In this document: positions 5,961-12,483 of the stretch, piece by piece
Layout of the letters: each line of letters starts with the position of its first letter
Position numbering within the stretch: position 1 is the stretch's first letter
NCBI GenBank assembly: GCA_031259645.1
Contig: JAIRLC010000023.1
Coordinates: 1-12,483, forward strand
Length of the DNA: 12,483 nucleotides
Source of the DNA: Prevotellaceae bacterium
GTDB lineage: Bacteria; Bacteroidota; Bacteroidia; Bacteroidales; UBA932
Reading direction: 5' to 3'
The notes under the pieces: model-generated
What the model was told of the DNA's origin: nothing
The model's database searches: none
What the model saw: only the letters and a program-made list of their open reading frames with translations
Position numbers and translations under genes: made by a program

Positions 5961-7667
5961 ATGAACTTCTACACAGACAATAAAGACGTCGCTTTCCAGT
6001 TGCAGCATCCGTTAATGCGCAAAATTGTGGAATTGAAAGAAAAAGGCTTTGCCGACAAGGGGGAATTTGATTTTGCCCCGCGGGATGTGGATGATACGCT
6101 CGACAGTTACGACAAGGTGCTTGACGTGCTGGGCGAGATTTGCGGCGATATTATCGCGCCCAATGCCGAAGAAGTTGACCACGATGGCCCTGAAGTGCAC
6201 GACGGCCGTGTGACGTATGCCCGCGGCACGCAACGCAATCATGAAGCGTTGGTACAGGCCGGGTTGTACGGCATGTCGCTGCCTCGCAAGTTCGGCGGGC
6301 TCAACTTTTCCATGGTGCCATACGTGATGGCTGCCGAGATTGTGAGCCGCGCCGACGCCGGGTTTGCCAATATATGGGGCTTGCAGGATTGCGCCGAAAC
6401 CATTCATGAATTTGCCAGTGAGGAAATACAGCAGGAGTTCCTGCCCCGCATCAACAAAGGCGACACGTGTTCCATGGACTTGACCGAACCCGACGCCGGA
6501 AGCGATTTGCAAGCTGTAATGCTGCGTGCCGGCTGGGACGAGAAAAAAGGGATGTGGCTGCTTAACGGCGTGAAACGCTTCATCACCAATGGCGATGCCC
6601 AGATTAAACTCGTGCTTGCACGTTCGGAAGAAGGCACCACCGACGCGCGCGGATTGTCCTACTTCGTGTACGACAAGGCGTGGGGCGGCGTGCGGGTGCG
6701 TCGTATCGAAAACAAATTGGGTATTAAGGGCTCGCCTACCTGCGAACTGGTGTTTACCAATGCGCCGGCTAAGATTGTAGGCGACCGGAGAATGGGACTC
6801 ATCAAATATGTGATGTCGTTGATGAACGGCGCACGCTTGGGCGTGGGCGCGCAGTCGGTGGGGCTCTCAGAAGCCGCCTACCGCGAGGCCTTGAAGTATG
6901 CCCATGAACGGGCGCAGTTCGGAAAAACAATTATCAATTTTCCGGCGGTGTATGAACTGCTGGCTGTGATTAAAGCCAAGCTGCAAGCCTCGCGTGCCTT
7001 GCTGTACGAAACTTCGCGCTTTGTCGATATGTATAAAGCCTACAATTTTGTTTCCGAAGACCGCAAACTGACGCCGGAAGAACGCACGGAATCAAAGGAA
7101 TACCAACGGTTGGCTGATGTCTATACGCCATTGCTCAAACTGTTTTCCAGCGAATATGCCAACCAAAACGCCTACGACGCCCTGCAAATTCATGGCGGCT
7201 CAGGCTTCATGAAAGAATATCCCATTGAACGAATGTATCGCGATGCGCGCATCCTTACCATCTACGAGGGCACGTCCCAATTACAGGTAGTGGCCGCCAT
7301 TCGTGGCGTGACCACCGGCGCGTACTTAAACCGTATTCGCGAATATGAAAAAATGCCGGTGAAAGGCGAGCACGAACATCTGAAAAAACTTCTCGTAGCC
7401 ATGACCGCCCAGTATGAGCAGGCAGTGAAACTTGTCGCAGATAAAAATGATGTGGAATTTACCGATTTCCACGCCCGCCGTTTGGTAGAAATGGCCGGGC
7501 ACATCGTCATGGGCTACCTTTTGCTGCTTGATGCGCAGCGGTGCAGTGATTTTGAACAGTCGGCCGCCATTTTCATCACGCGGGGACAGGCATGGAACAA
7601 CGGACATTTCTCCTTCATCGAGCATTTCGAACTCGACCACCTCGCAGCCTACTCAGTTAAGAACTAA
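5961..7667 (+). CDS. Acyl-CoA dehydrogenase, long form with C-terminal extension
   Basis: FAD-dependent alpha,beta-dehydrogenation of an acyl-CoA, passing electrons to EtfAB. It has 568 residues against about 380 for the core family. The core shows LTEPDAGSD (174-182), FITNGDAQ (207-214), the GVGAQSVGLSEAAYREAL stretch (294-311), HERAQFGK (315-322), QIHGGSGF (409-416) and IYEGTSQLQ (434-442), where Glu436 is the predicted catalytic base. A charged insert lies at about 363-385. The tail of about 110 residues after 455 corresponds to the extra C-terminal domain of long-form enzymes. Substrate length is not clear; a butyryl-CoA-like role is possible but unproven. It lies downstream of etfBA and the S23 gene, 57 nt after the S23 stop. 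The final three residues (VKN) are encoded by a heptamer array. Confidence 0.94.
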   Translation: MNFYTDNKDVAFQLQHPLMRKIVELKEKGFADKGEFDFAPRDVDDTLDSYDKVLDVLGEICGDIIAPNAEEVDHDGPEVHDGRVTYARGTQRNHEALVQAGLYGMSLPRKFGGLNFSMVPYVMAAEIVSRADAGFANIWGLQDCAETIHEFASEEIQQEFLPRINKGDTCSMDLTEPDAGSDLQAVMLRAGWDEKKGMWLLNGVKRFITNGDAQIKLVLARSEEGTTDARGLSYFVYDKAWGGVRVRRIENKLGIKGSPTCELVFTNAPAKIVGDRRMGLIKYVMSLMNGARLGVGAQSVGLSEAAYREALKYAHERAQFGKTIINFPAVYELLAVIKAKLQASRALLYETSRFVDMYKAYNFVSEDRKLTPEERTESKEYQRLADVYTPLLKLFSSEYANQNAYDALQIHGGSGFMKEYPIERMYRDARILTIYEGTSQLQVVAAIRGVTTGAYLNRIREYEKMPVKGEHEHLKKLLVAMTAQYEQAVKLVADKNDVEFTDFHARRLVEMAGHIVMGYLLLLDAQRCSDFEQSAAIFITRGQAWNNGHFSFIEHFELDHLAAYSVKN

Positions 7668-7710
7668 GAACTAAGAGTTGAGAGTTAAGAACTAAGGGTT
7701 AAGAACTATA
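7655..7710 (+). repeat. Heptamer array at the 3' end of the acyl-CoA dehydrogenase gene
   Basis: Eight in-phase 7-mers: AGTTAAG, AACTAAG, AACTAAG, AGTTGAG, AGTTAAG, AACTAAG, GGTTAAG, AACTATA. The first unit supplies the last codons of the dehydrogenase and the second its TAA stop. The period of 7 puts TAA or TGA in several frames on the plus strand. Confidence 0.8.
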
Positions 7711-7714
7711 AACT

Positions 7715-7752
7715 TAATCACCTAATCTCTTAATCACCTAATCACTAATCTC
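7715..7752 (-). repeat. Octamer array at the 3' end of the DUF4301 gene
   Basis: On the plus strand it reads TAATCACC, TAATCTCT, TAATCACC, TAATCAC, TAATCTC. The last two units encode the final residues (E-I-S-D) of the minus-strand DUF4301 gene, whose TAG stop also lies in the array. Positions 7715-7737 are identical to 4442-4464. Together with the adjacent heptamer array it fills the gap between two convergent genes; no strong terminator hairpin with a T-run was seen. Confidence 0.8.
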
Positions 7753-9216
7753 GGCTTGGTGTTCGTGGCGCAGGAGGTCGGTTACGGTTTTCACCGGGCT
7801 GAATGTAGAAAGCGGCACTTCTACGAATATGGTGGTCCAGTCGCTCATGGCGCCATTCCATAATCCGGGCAATTCAAGCGCTTTCAACGTGCGTCCGTCT
7901 TTACTTTTCTGCGATATGAAACCGGTGGCAGGATCGCGGAATTTGCGCAGGTCATACACGCCGCCTTTGTAATCGCGGAAAGAGCATACCACGTCTACCG
8001 GATTAAAATGGGTAGATGCCCTGAATATTTTTTCTACCGATGCATCGTGCAGGTCGATTTGCGAACTTTCCACAATTTGCAGCGACTGCGAGCCATCGGC
8101 GTTACGTGCCAGAAAAGGACCGCCACCGGGCTCTCCCGCATTTTTCACCATGCCGCATACCCGCATGGGGCGGTTCAGTTTGGCATACAGTAATGCAGCA
8201 TATTGTCCTGCTTCCACCTCGGGCAGGGTGATGCAAAAGTTTTGCGCAATGAATGTGGCAATTTCCTTTAACTTCACGCTGCTGACGCCCTGTTCCAGTT
8301 CGGCGAGGTAAGCGGCAATCCGGCTGCGCAGCATCAGCATCATGCCGGCCAACACTTTTTTCCAGTGAATGGTGTCGGGCTTCAACCGGTCGGGCGCCAC
8401 GTTGTCGATATTCTTGATAAACACAATGTCTTCCTTTATTTCTGCAAGGTTTTCAAGCAGCGCCCCGTGCCCTCCGGGACGAAATAAAAGGCTTCCGTCA
8501 GCATTGCGGAAAGGCGTGTTGTCTAATTCCACCGCCAAGGTGTCGGTTGATTTTTTTTGTTCCGAGAAGGTTATTTCATACGTTACGCCATACCGTTTTT
8601 CGTAGTCCGGCTGCACTTTTTTCAACAAAGCGTTAAACTTGCCGGCGTGTTCGGGCGATACGGTGAAATGCAGGCGGGCTACGTTTTTGTCATCTTTGGC
8701 ATACAGCGCCGCCTCCACCAAATGTTCTTCAAAGGCAGTGCGCGAGCCTTCGGTGTAACGGTGGAATTTCAACAACCCTTTCGGCAGTTGTCCATAATTG
8801 AGGCCGTTCGCCTCAAGCAGCCCGTTTAACACCGCTTGCGGATTGTTGTGGCCAGCGTCTTTTACCACGTTCATCAGGTCGTCGTAGAATGCGAAGTCGG
8901 GCAAACGCTTGAAAAAAGTATCGGTTTCGGGGGTTGCCTTTGCGGTGTCACGCAGTTCATAGAGCGATTTGAACATACGTGTCGCCGCTCCTGAGGCCGG
9001 CACGAACTTAAGCCGGCTGCCGCCCCACTGGTCAAACAGGTGTACAAGCTCGGTTTGTTCCTCGTCGCTTACCTGTACAATACCCTTGCCGGCTGTGGCT
9101 GGCGCTATGACAGGCATATACGGAAAACCGTTGCGAAAATCTTCAATTTGTTGTGCCGCCTGTGCAGGTTCGATACCCAAATATTGGAGCTGTCGAATGT
9201 CGGATGCAGAGAACAT
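7738..9216 (-). CDS. DUF4301 family protein, possible nucleotidyltransferase fold
   Basis: About 492 residues from the chosen ATG (MFSASDIRQL). It matches DUF4301, an uncharacterised family common in Bacteroidota. In this numbering the marks are FVPASGAATRMFKSL (71-85), LFRPGGHGALLENL (244-257), FIKNIDNVAPDR (266-277), GEPGGGPFLA (361-370), LQIVESSQID (379-388), KALELPGLWNGAMSDW (445-460) and FSPVKTVTDLLR (472-483). In this order they resemble the LxGGxGTRL, PxGNGxLY, DNxL, VVEYSEI and FxPxKN elements of UDP-sugar pyrophosphorylases, so a GT-A nucleotidyltransferase fold is a reasonable inference, not an established function. An ATG seven codons upstream (9237) is in frame but would leave a leader of only a few nt after the promoter at 9246-9253. 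The gene converges on the acyl-CoA dehydrogenase and follows pdxB on the same strand. Confidence 0.88.
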   Translation of the reverse strand: MFSASDIRQLQYLGIEPAQAAQQIEDFRNGFPYMPVIAPATAGKGIVQVSDEEQTELVHLFDQWGGSRLKFVPASGAATRMFKSLYELRDTAKATPETDTFFKRLPDFAFYDDLMNVVKDAGHNNPQAVLNGLLEANGLNYGQLPKGLLKFHRYTEGSRTAFEEHLVEAALYAKDDKNVARLHFTVSPEHAGKFNALLKKVQPDYEKRYGVTYEITFSEQKKSTDTLAVELDNTPFRNADGSLLFRPGGHGALLENLAEIKEDIVFIKNIDNVAPDRLKPDTIHWKKVLAGMMLMLRSRIAAYLAELEQGVSSVKLKEIATFIAQNFCITLPEVEAGQYAALLYAKLNRPMRVCGMVKNAGEPGGGPFLARNADGSQSLQIVESSQIDLHDASVEKIFRASTHFNPVDVVCSFRDYKGGVYDLRKFRDPATGFISQKSKDGRTLKALELPGLWNGAMSDWTTIFVEVPLSTFSPVKTVTDLLRHEHQAEISD

Positions 9217-9245
9217 AACGATTATGTTTTGATTCATCTATTTTA

Positions 9246-9253
9246 CAAATATA
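9246..9253 (-). promoter_or_regulatory. Bacteroidota-type -7 box (TATATTTG) for the DUF4301 gene
   Basis: The minus strand reads TATATTTG, an exact TAnnTTTG match, between pdxB and the DUF4301 gene. Predicted initiation near 9239-9242 gives a leader of about 23-25 nt to the ATG at 9216, and almost none to the ATG at 9237. The -33 region is an A-rich tract without a clear TTG. Confidence 0.6.
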
Positions 9254-9271
9254 CAATTTTTTTTGATTTCT

Positions 9272-10363
9272 TCATTCTCCGGCCATATTAAAACCGAGTG
9301 CTTGTAAAAATTTGCCTGCATGGTCGCCGGGGACGGTATAGGCGGTGAAATCATTACGCAAGGGGTAATTGTTTCTTATTGTTTCAAAACTCGCGGGTTG
9401 CCGCCGGAGTTGGGCGTCTATTTCCAAAATTGGAAACGTTTTTTGCACGGCGGCGCACAATTGTTCTTGCACACTGTTCCCCTTGGGGATAATAGGCTCT
9501 GCTACCATTTCAGGGTAAGGAATCTCCGGTATTGTACCGGTGTCCTTGAGCCATTGCGCCAATGCCTGTAATATCATTTGCGAGGCGTTTCGCTTGCCTT
9601 GCAGGGAGTAGCCGGCAATGTGCGGAGTGGCAACGTCTGTTACGTCCAACAGCCTCATATTGATTTGCGGCTCGTTTCGCCACACATCCAGCGCCAGCGC
9701 CCCCAATTTGGAACGGTATTGCATCAAAGCGCCTTCGTCGATTATTTCACCGCGCGACGTGTTGATCAGCCATGCCCCTTCTTTGCAGTCACGGAAAAAG
9801 GCATGCCCTGCAAATCCGTATGTATCGGTCTGTAATGGTAGATGGAGCGTGACGATGTCCGATTGGCGCAGCAAGGCGTCTAAAGACGTAAAAGCATGGC
9901 TTCCCTCACGGGCCTCCCGTGGAGGGTCGTTGAGTAATACATTTATGTTTAATGCTTTTGCCGCATTAGCCACTTGCTTCCCTACATTTCCCACGCCAAT
10001 AACTCCTAAAGTAAGCGTGGAGAGGCCGGTTTTTTTTTTCATGGCGAGGGTTAGCAGCGCCGTGATCACATATTGCATTACCGCAAGCGCATTGCTGCCG
10101 GGGGCATTGGCTACGGTTATGCCGTGGCGGCGGCAATAGTCAAGGTCAATATGATCGGTGCCGATGGCAGGGGTGCCGATAAATTTTATATAGCTGTTTT
10201 TTAGTAGTTTATTGTCGCAAATCGTGCGGGTGCGTACCAATAGCGCTTCGGCGCGTCCAAGCGTGCCGGCGGTGATGGTTTCTCCTTCTATGTAATAGAT
10301 ATTCCCGTACTTACGAAGGAATTTGTCTAGGAAAGGTATCTGCTTATCTACTATAATATTCAT
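9272..10363 (-). CDS. pdxB: Erythronate-4-phosphate dehydrogenase (PdxB)
   Basis: NAD-dependent oxidation of 4-phospho-D-erythronate in the DXP-dependent (E. coli-type) route to pyridoxal phosphate; cytosolic dimer. It has 363 residues, normal for PdxB. It is a D-2-hydroxyacid dehydrogenase: dinucleotide-binding GVIGVGNVG (120-128), and the catalytic triad Arg204 in NTSRGE, Glu231 in RNEPQ and His248 in ATPHIAGYS. The HIAGYSLQGKRNA segment and the C-terminal NNYPLRNDF (331-339) favour PdxB over SerA, since the latter belongs to the PdxB-specific dimerisation domain; no ACT domain is present. It is divergent from the TonB-domain gene and has a candidate -7 box at 10427-10434. No other B6 genes lie in the window. 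Confidence 0.95.
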   Translation of the reverse strand: MNIIVDKQIPFLDKFLRKYGNIYYIEGETITAGTLGRAEALLVRTRTICDNKLLKNSYIKFIGTPAIGTDHIDLDYCRRHGITVANAPGSNALAVMQYVITALLTLAMKKKTGLSTLTLGVIGVGNVGKQVANAAKALNINVLLNDPPREAREGSHAFTSLDALLRQSDIVTLHLPLQTDTYGFAGHAFFRDCKEGAWLINTSRGEIIDEGALMQYRSKLGALALDVWRNEPQINMRLLDVTDVATPHIAGYSLQGKRNASQMILQALAQWLKDTGTIPEIPYPEMVAEPIIPKGNSVQEQLCAAVQKTFPILEIDAQLRRQPASFETIRNNYPLRNDFTAYTVPGDHAGKFLQALGFNMAGE

Positions 10364-10415
10364 ATTTTAAGAGAAAATAACATATCTTGTAAAATATTTC
10401 TTGAAAGAATTTTGG

Positions 10416-10423
10416 TATCTTTG
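10416..10423 (+). promoter_or_regulatory. Bacteroidota-type -7 box (TATCTTTG) for the TonB-domain gene
   Basis: An exact TAnnTTTG match, predicting initiation near 10427-10430 and a leader of about 60 nt to the ATG at 10490. No convincing -33 TTG at the expected distance. The box lies 3 nt from an opposing candidate box at 10427-10434. Confidence 0.65.
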
Positions 10424-10426
10424 CGA

Positions 10427-10434
10427 CAAATTTA
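10427..10434 (-). promoter_or_regulatory. Candidate -7 box (TAAATTTG) for pdxB
   Basis: The minus strand reads TAAATTTG, fitting TAnnTTTG. Initiation near 10420-10423 would give a leader of about 60 nt before the pdxB ATG. It is the only such match found between pdxB and the divergent gene, but the motif is short and A/T-rich, so a chance match is possible. Confidence 0.45.
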
Positions 10435-10489
10435 GTAACTTGCGCCGAATTTAGCAATGGGAATAATAAATTGTATAAAAGAAAATATA

Positions 10490-12025
10490 ATGACACGAAA
10501 AATATTATTGGTGCTTTTTAGCATGGCTTTGGTACTTACTACCATTATAGATGTTGATGCACAACAACGTCGTAGAAAAATAGGTAAGGGAGGTCGTCCT
10601 ATTGAAATTATGGCTGGCCTTGATGAGGCTGCAACCTTTCGTGGTCAAAGTGAAGAAGGATTTAAAGATTGGGTGACAAGAAATGCAAATTTCCCTGATG
10701 AATGTATTCGAAAAGGCATACAAGGTACAGTAATAGTGGGATTTAATGTGAGTGCCGATGGAATAGTAGGAAACGTCCACATAGATAAAGGGTATCACCC
10801 CGCATTGGATGTTGAAGCGAAGCGTGTAGTGAGCTTGTCGCCACAATGGGTGCCGGCCTACAAAAGCGGTACGCGGGTATCTACTCCGTTTGTTGTGCCG
10901 GTGGTTTTTGAATTTAACAGGGTCAAAAATAAAACAGCGTTGCGTCCTGCTATCGTGCAAAGCTACAAAAACATGCCTTTCCAATTCATAAAAGAAGAAC
11001 CGAAGTTTGAAGGTAAGGAATTTAAAGAGTTCATCAAGTTATTCAACCATTATTTGATCTATCCGTTTGACGCCAAACGTGCCGGTCTTGGCGGAAAAGT
11101 AATGTTGCGCTTTACGATCGGAGGCGATAACAAATTGTGGGGTGTGATAGCGCGAGGAACCAATAAGATTCTGGAAGATGAAGTGTACCGCGTGATGAAT
11201 TTTAAACGCATGCATAACGGTTGGACGGCAGGAGTAGAAAATGGACAAAATGTGAATACGGAATGTCTGCTTGTGGTTACATTCGATTATGATAAAAAGA
11301 CCGCCCGCCTTGATTTTGGTGAAAAGCAAATAGGAGAAACACTGGTTTATGAACCGCCTGTATTTTTAGGTGAAAAAAATCATGATTTCCATCAGTTCGT
11401 GATCAATAACCAACGCTATCCGGTTGTGGCGCAGGAAAATAAAGTGGAAGGCACGGTAGTGGTTGATTTTGTAATCAACACACGTGGGAAGATTGATAGT
11501 ATTCAAATTGTAAATAGCGTGCATCCGTTGCTCGACAAGGAAGTGGTGCGCGTATTGCGTATGTCGGATGCTTCACATTGGCAACCGGCAAAGTATAACA
11601 ACTGGGCGGTGAATACGCACTATTGGTATCCATTTGTATTCTCACTCGACAAATTATCGCCGCTGGAACAGATCGCCTCGGATATATTAGTCAGTGCGAG
11701 CTATGACCCGCCATTATTTAACAACAGGGCTTATACCCATTTCTTTGACTTTATTGATGCCAACATTATTGATATAAATCCCGGTGAAACGAAGCAGAAA
11801 ACGATATTAATAAGTTTCATCCTCAACGGAGAAGGTGAAGTGTTGAACATTAAAAATATAGGCACAATAGGCGAAAACGTGGAATTGGATGAAATAGAAG
11901 AAGCTATACGTGTGGTAGCTTTATCGGAAGGGTATTGGACGCCTGCGCGGGGCAGCACAGGCCGCTCCTCAACGGTTCAAATTATAGTTCCCGTACATCT
12001 TTATGATAAGTCGCGTTATGAATAA
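10490..12025 (+). CDS. Secreted protein with four tandem TonB C-terminal-like domains
   Basis: From the ATG at 10490 the protein has 511 residues. It begins with a signal peptide: MTRK, a hydrophobic core at 5-20, and a likely cleavage after Ala24 (VDA/QQ). The mature part is built of four repeats of about 95 residues at roughly 44-142, 171-268, 290-386 and 408-506. Each shows the TonB-C pattern of an F..F/W start, a GxV-type strand, a D/NGxV turn, a pair of strands, a VxxL..W.PA element and a closing hydrophobic strand; the second is the most degenerate. No transmembrane helix or proline-rich spacer follows the signal peptide, so it is not a classical TonB and is probably periplasmic. An in-frame ATG at 10457 would add 11 residues and spoil the signal peptide's start. 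A helicase gene begins 9 nt downstream. Function unknown. Confidence 0.85.
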   Translation: MTRKILLVLFSMALVLTTIIDVDAQQRRRKIGKGGRPIEIMAGLDEAATFRGQSEEGFKDWVTRNANFPDECIRKGIQGTVIVGFNVSADGIVGNVHIDKGYHPALDVEAKRVVSLSPQWVPAYKSGTRVSTPFVVPVVFEFNRVKNKTALRPAIVQSYKNMPFQFIKEEPKFEGKEFKEFIKLFNHYLIYPFDAKRAGLGGKVMLRFTIGGDNKLWGVIARGTNKILEDEVYRVMNFKRMHNGWTAGVENGQNVNTECLLVVTFDYDKKTARLDFGEKQIGETLVYEPPVFLGEKNHDFHQFVINNQRYPVVAQENKVEGTVVVDFVINTRGKIDSIQIVNSVHPLLDKEVVRVLRMSDASHWQPAKYNNWAVNTHYWYPFVFSLDKLSPLEQIASDILVSASYDPPLFNNRAYTHFFDFIDANIIDINPGETKQKTILISFILNGEGEVLNIKNIGTIGENVELDEIEEAIRVVALSEGYWTPARGSTGRSSTVQIIVPVHLYDKSRYE

Positions 12026-12034
12026 AAGGATTTA

Positions 12035-12483
12035 ATGGGATCGTTTTTAGATGCATTAAATCCGGCGCAGTATGACGCGGTTGTTCATTATGAGGGGCCT
12101 TCATTGATTATTGCGGGCGCCGGCTCCGGAAAAACAAGAGTATTGACATACCGTATAGCGTATTTGTTGGAACAAGGCGTGGCGCCTTATAATATATTGG
12201 CGCTAACCTTTACAAATAAGGCAGCGAATGAAATGAAAGAACGTATCGGCCAATTAGTGGGAGCCGATAAAACACGCCGGTTGTGGATGGGTACGTTTCA
12301 TTCGGTTTTTGCGCGTATTCTTCGCTCGGAAGCCCAACAACTGGGATTCCCGCCTTCTTTCTCAATCTATGACACAACCGACAGCAAAAGCGTAGTCAAA
12401 AGCTGTATCAAAGAATTGGGATTGGATGAAAAGGTGTATAAACCTTCTTCCATATTCGGGCGTATTTCCATGGCGAAAAATAA
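12035..12483 (+). CDS. uvrD: UvrD/PcrA-type SF1A DNA helicase, 5' part only
   Basis: The first 149 residues of an ATP-dependent 3'-5' DNA helicase; the rest lies beyond the window. The frame opens MGSFLDALNPAQYDAV, containing the Q-motif (LNPAQ, 8-12). Walker A is AGAGSGKT (27-34), motif Ia is LALTFTNKAANEMKERI (55-71), and GTFHSVFARILR (86-97) follows. This arrangement is specific to the UvrD/Rep/PcrA group, which acts in nucleotide-excision and mismatch repair and in clearing replication blocks. Which of the three names fits cannot be decided from the N-terminus. It starts 9 nt after the TonB-domain gene and is probably co-transcribed with it, though no functional link is evident. Confidence 0.93.
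   Translation, partial: MGSFLDALNPAQYDAVVHYEGPSLIIAGAGSGKTRVLTYRIAYLLEQGVAPYNILALTFTNKAANEMKERIGQLVGADKTRRLWMGTFHSVFARILRSEAQQLGFPPSFSIYDTTDSKSVVKSCIKELGLDEKVYKPSSIFGRISMAKN

Noticed and set aside
7697..7719. Possible bidirectional terminator stem (GGTTAAG / CTTAATC) between the convergent genes
   Set aside because: Only 7 pairs with one G-U, weak A/T content, no T-run on either side; such pairing is expected by chance between the two repeat arrays.
9903..9926. Strong hairpin (CCCTCACGGG, loop CCT, then CCCGTGGAGGG with one bulge)
   Set aside because: It lies within the pdxB coding region (residues around DPPREAREG), has no T-run, and is explained by the codons for a Pro/Arg/Glu-rich segment.
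9618..10139. Plus-strand open frame of about 173 codons opposite pdxB
   Set aside because: Antisense to intact pdxB, no recognisable motif or promoter; treated as a shadow frame.

Overview
The window reads as chromosomal DNA from the phylum Bacteroidota, most likely order Bacteroidales. This rests on four TAnnTTTG promoter boxes and a fifth close match of the Bacteroidota -7 type, on genes without strong Shine-Dalgarno sequences, on a DUF4301 protein, on pdxB-type vitamin B6 synthesis, and on the gene order DUF177-rpmF-plsX-fabH. The species cannot be named from this. Gene density is high; no transposase, integrase, rRNA or CRISPR array is visible.

Left part (1-2719, minus strand): a lipid/ribosome operon, DUF177 protein - rpmF (L32) - plsX - fabH, followed after 6 nt by a tRNA-Arg(CCU) cut by the window edge. 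PlsX makes acyl-phosphate for phospholipid synthesis and FabH starts fatty-acid chains, so the operon ties ribosome assembly to membrane growth. At 2712-2758 two back-to-back promoters fire the operon leftward and a plus-strand group rightward.

Middle (2788-7667, plus strand): ridA, a DUF3467 gene coupled to it by a TGATG overlap, then etfB, etfA, a small four-helix-bundle (23S-rRNA intervening-sequence type, S23) gene, and a 568-aa acyl-CoA dehydrogenase. EtfAB plus the dehydrogenase form a plausible flavin electron-transfer module, possibly bifurcating. The S23 gene is AT-rich and sits between the arms of a 27-nt imperfect inverted repeat, as in intervening sequences of split 23S rRNA, but here between protein genes.

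Right part: a DUF4301 gene (convergent with the dehydrogenase) and pdxB lie on the minus strand. Divergent from pdxB is a secreted protein with four tandem TonB-C-like domains, followed 9 nt later by the 5' end of a UvrD/PcrA helicase gene that runs off the window.

Several intergenic gaps hold short-period (7- or 8-nt) degenerate arrays that begin inside the last codons of the upstream genes and carry stop codons in several frames. A 23-nt stretch of such an array is perfectly duplicated at 4442 and 7715. The most interesting points are the S23/inverted-repeat element, these stop-anchored arrays, the four-TonB-C protein, the overlapping divergent promoters, and the resemblance of DUF4301 to UDP-sugar pyrophosphorylases.
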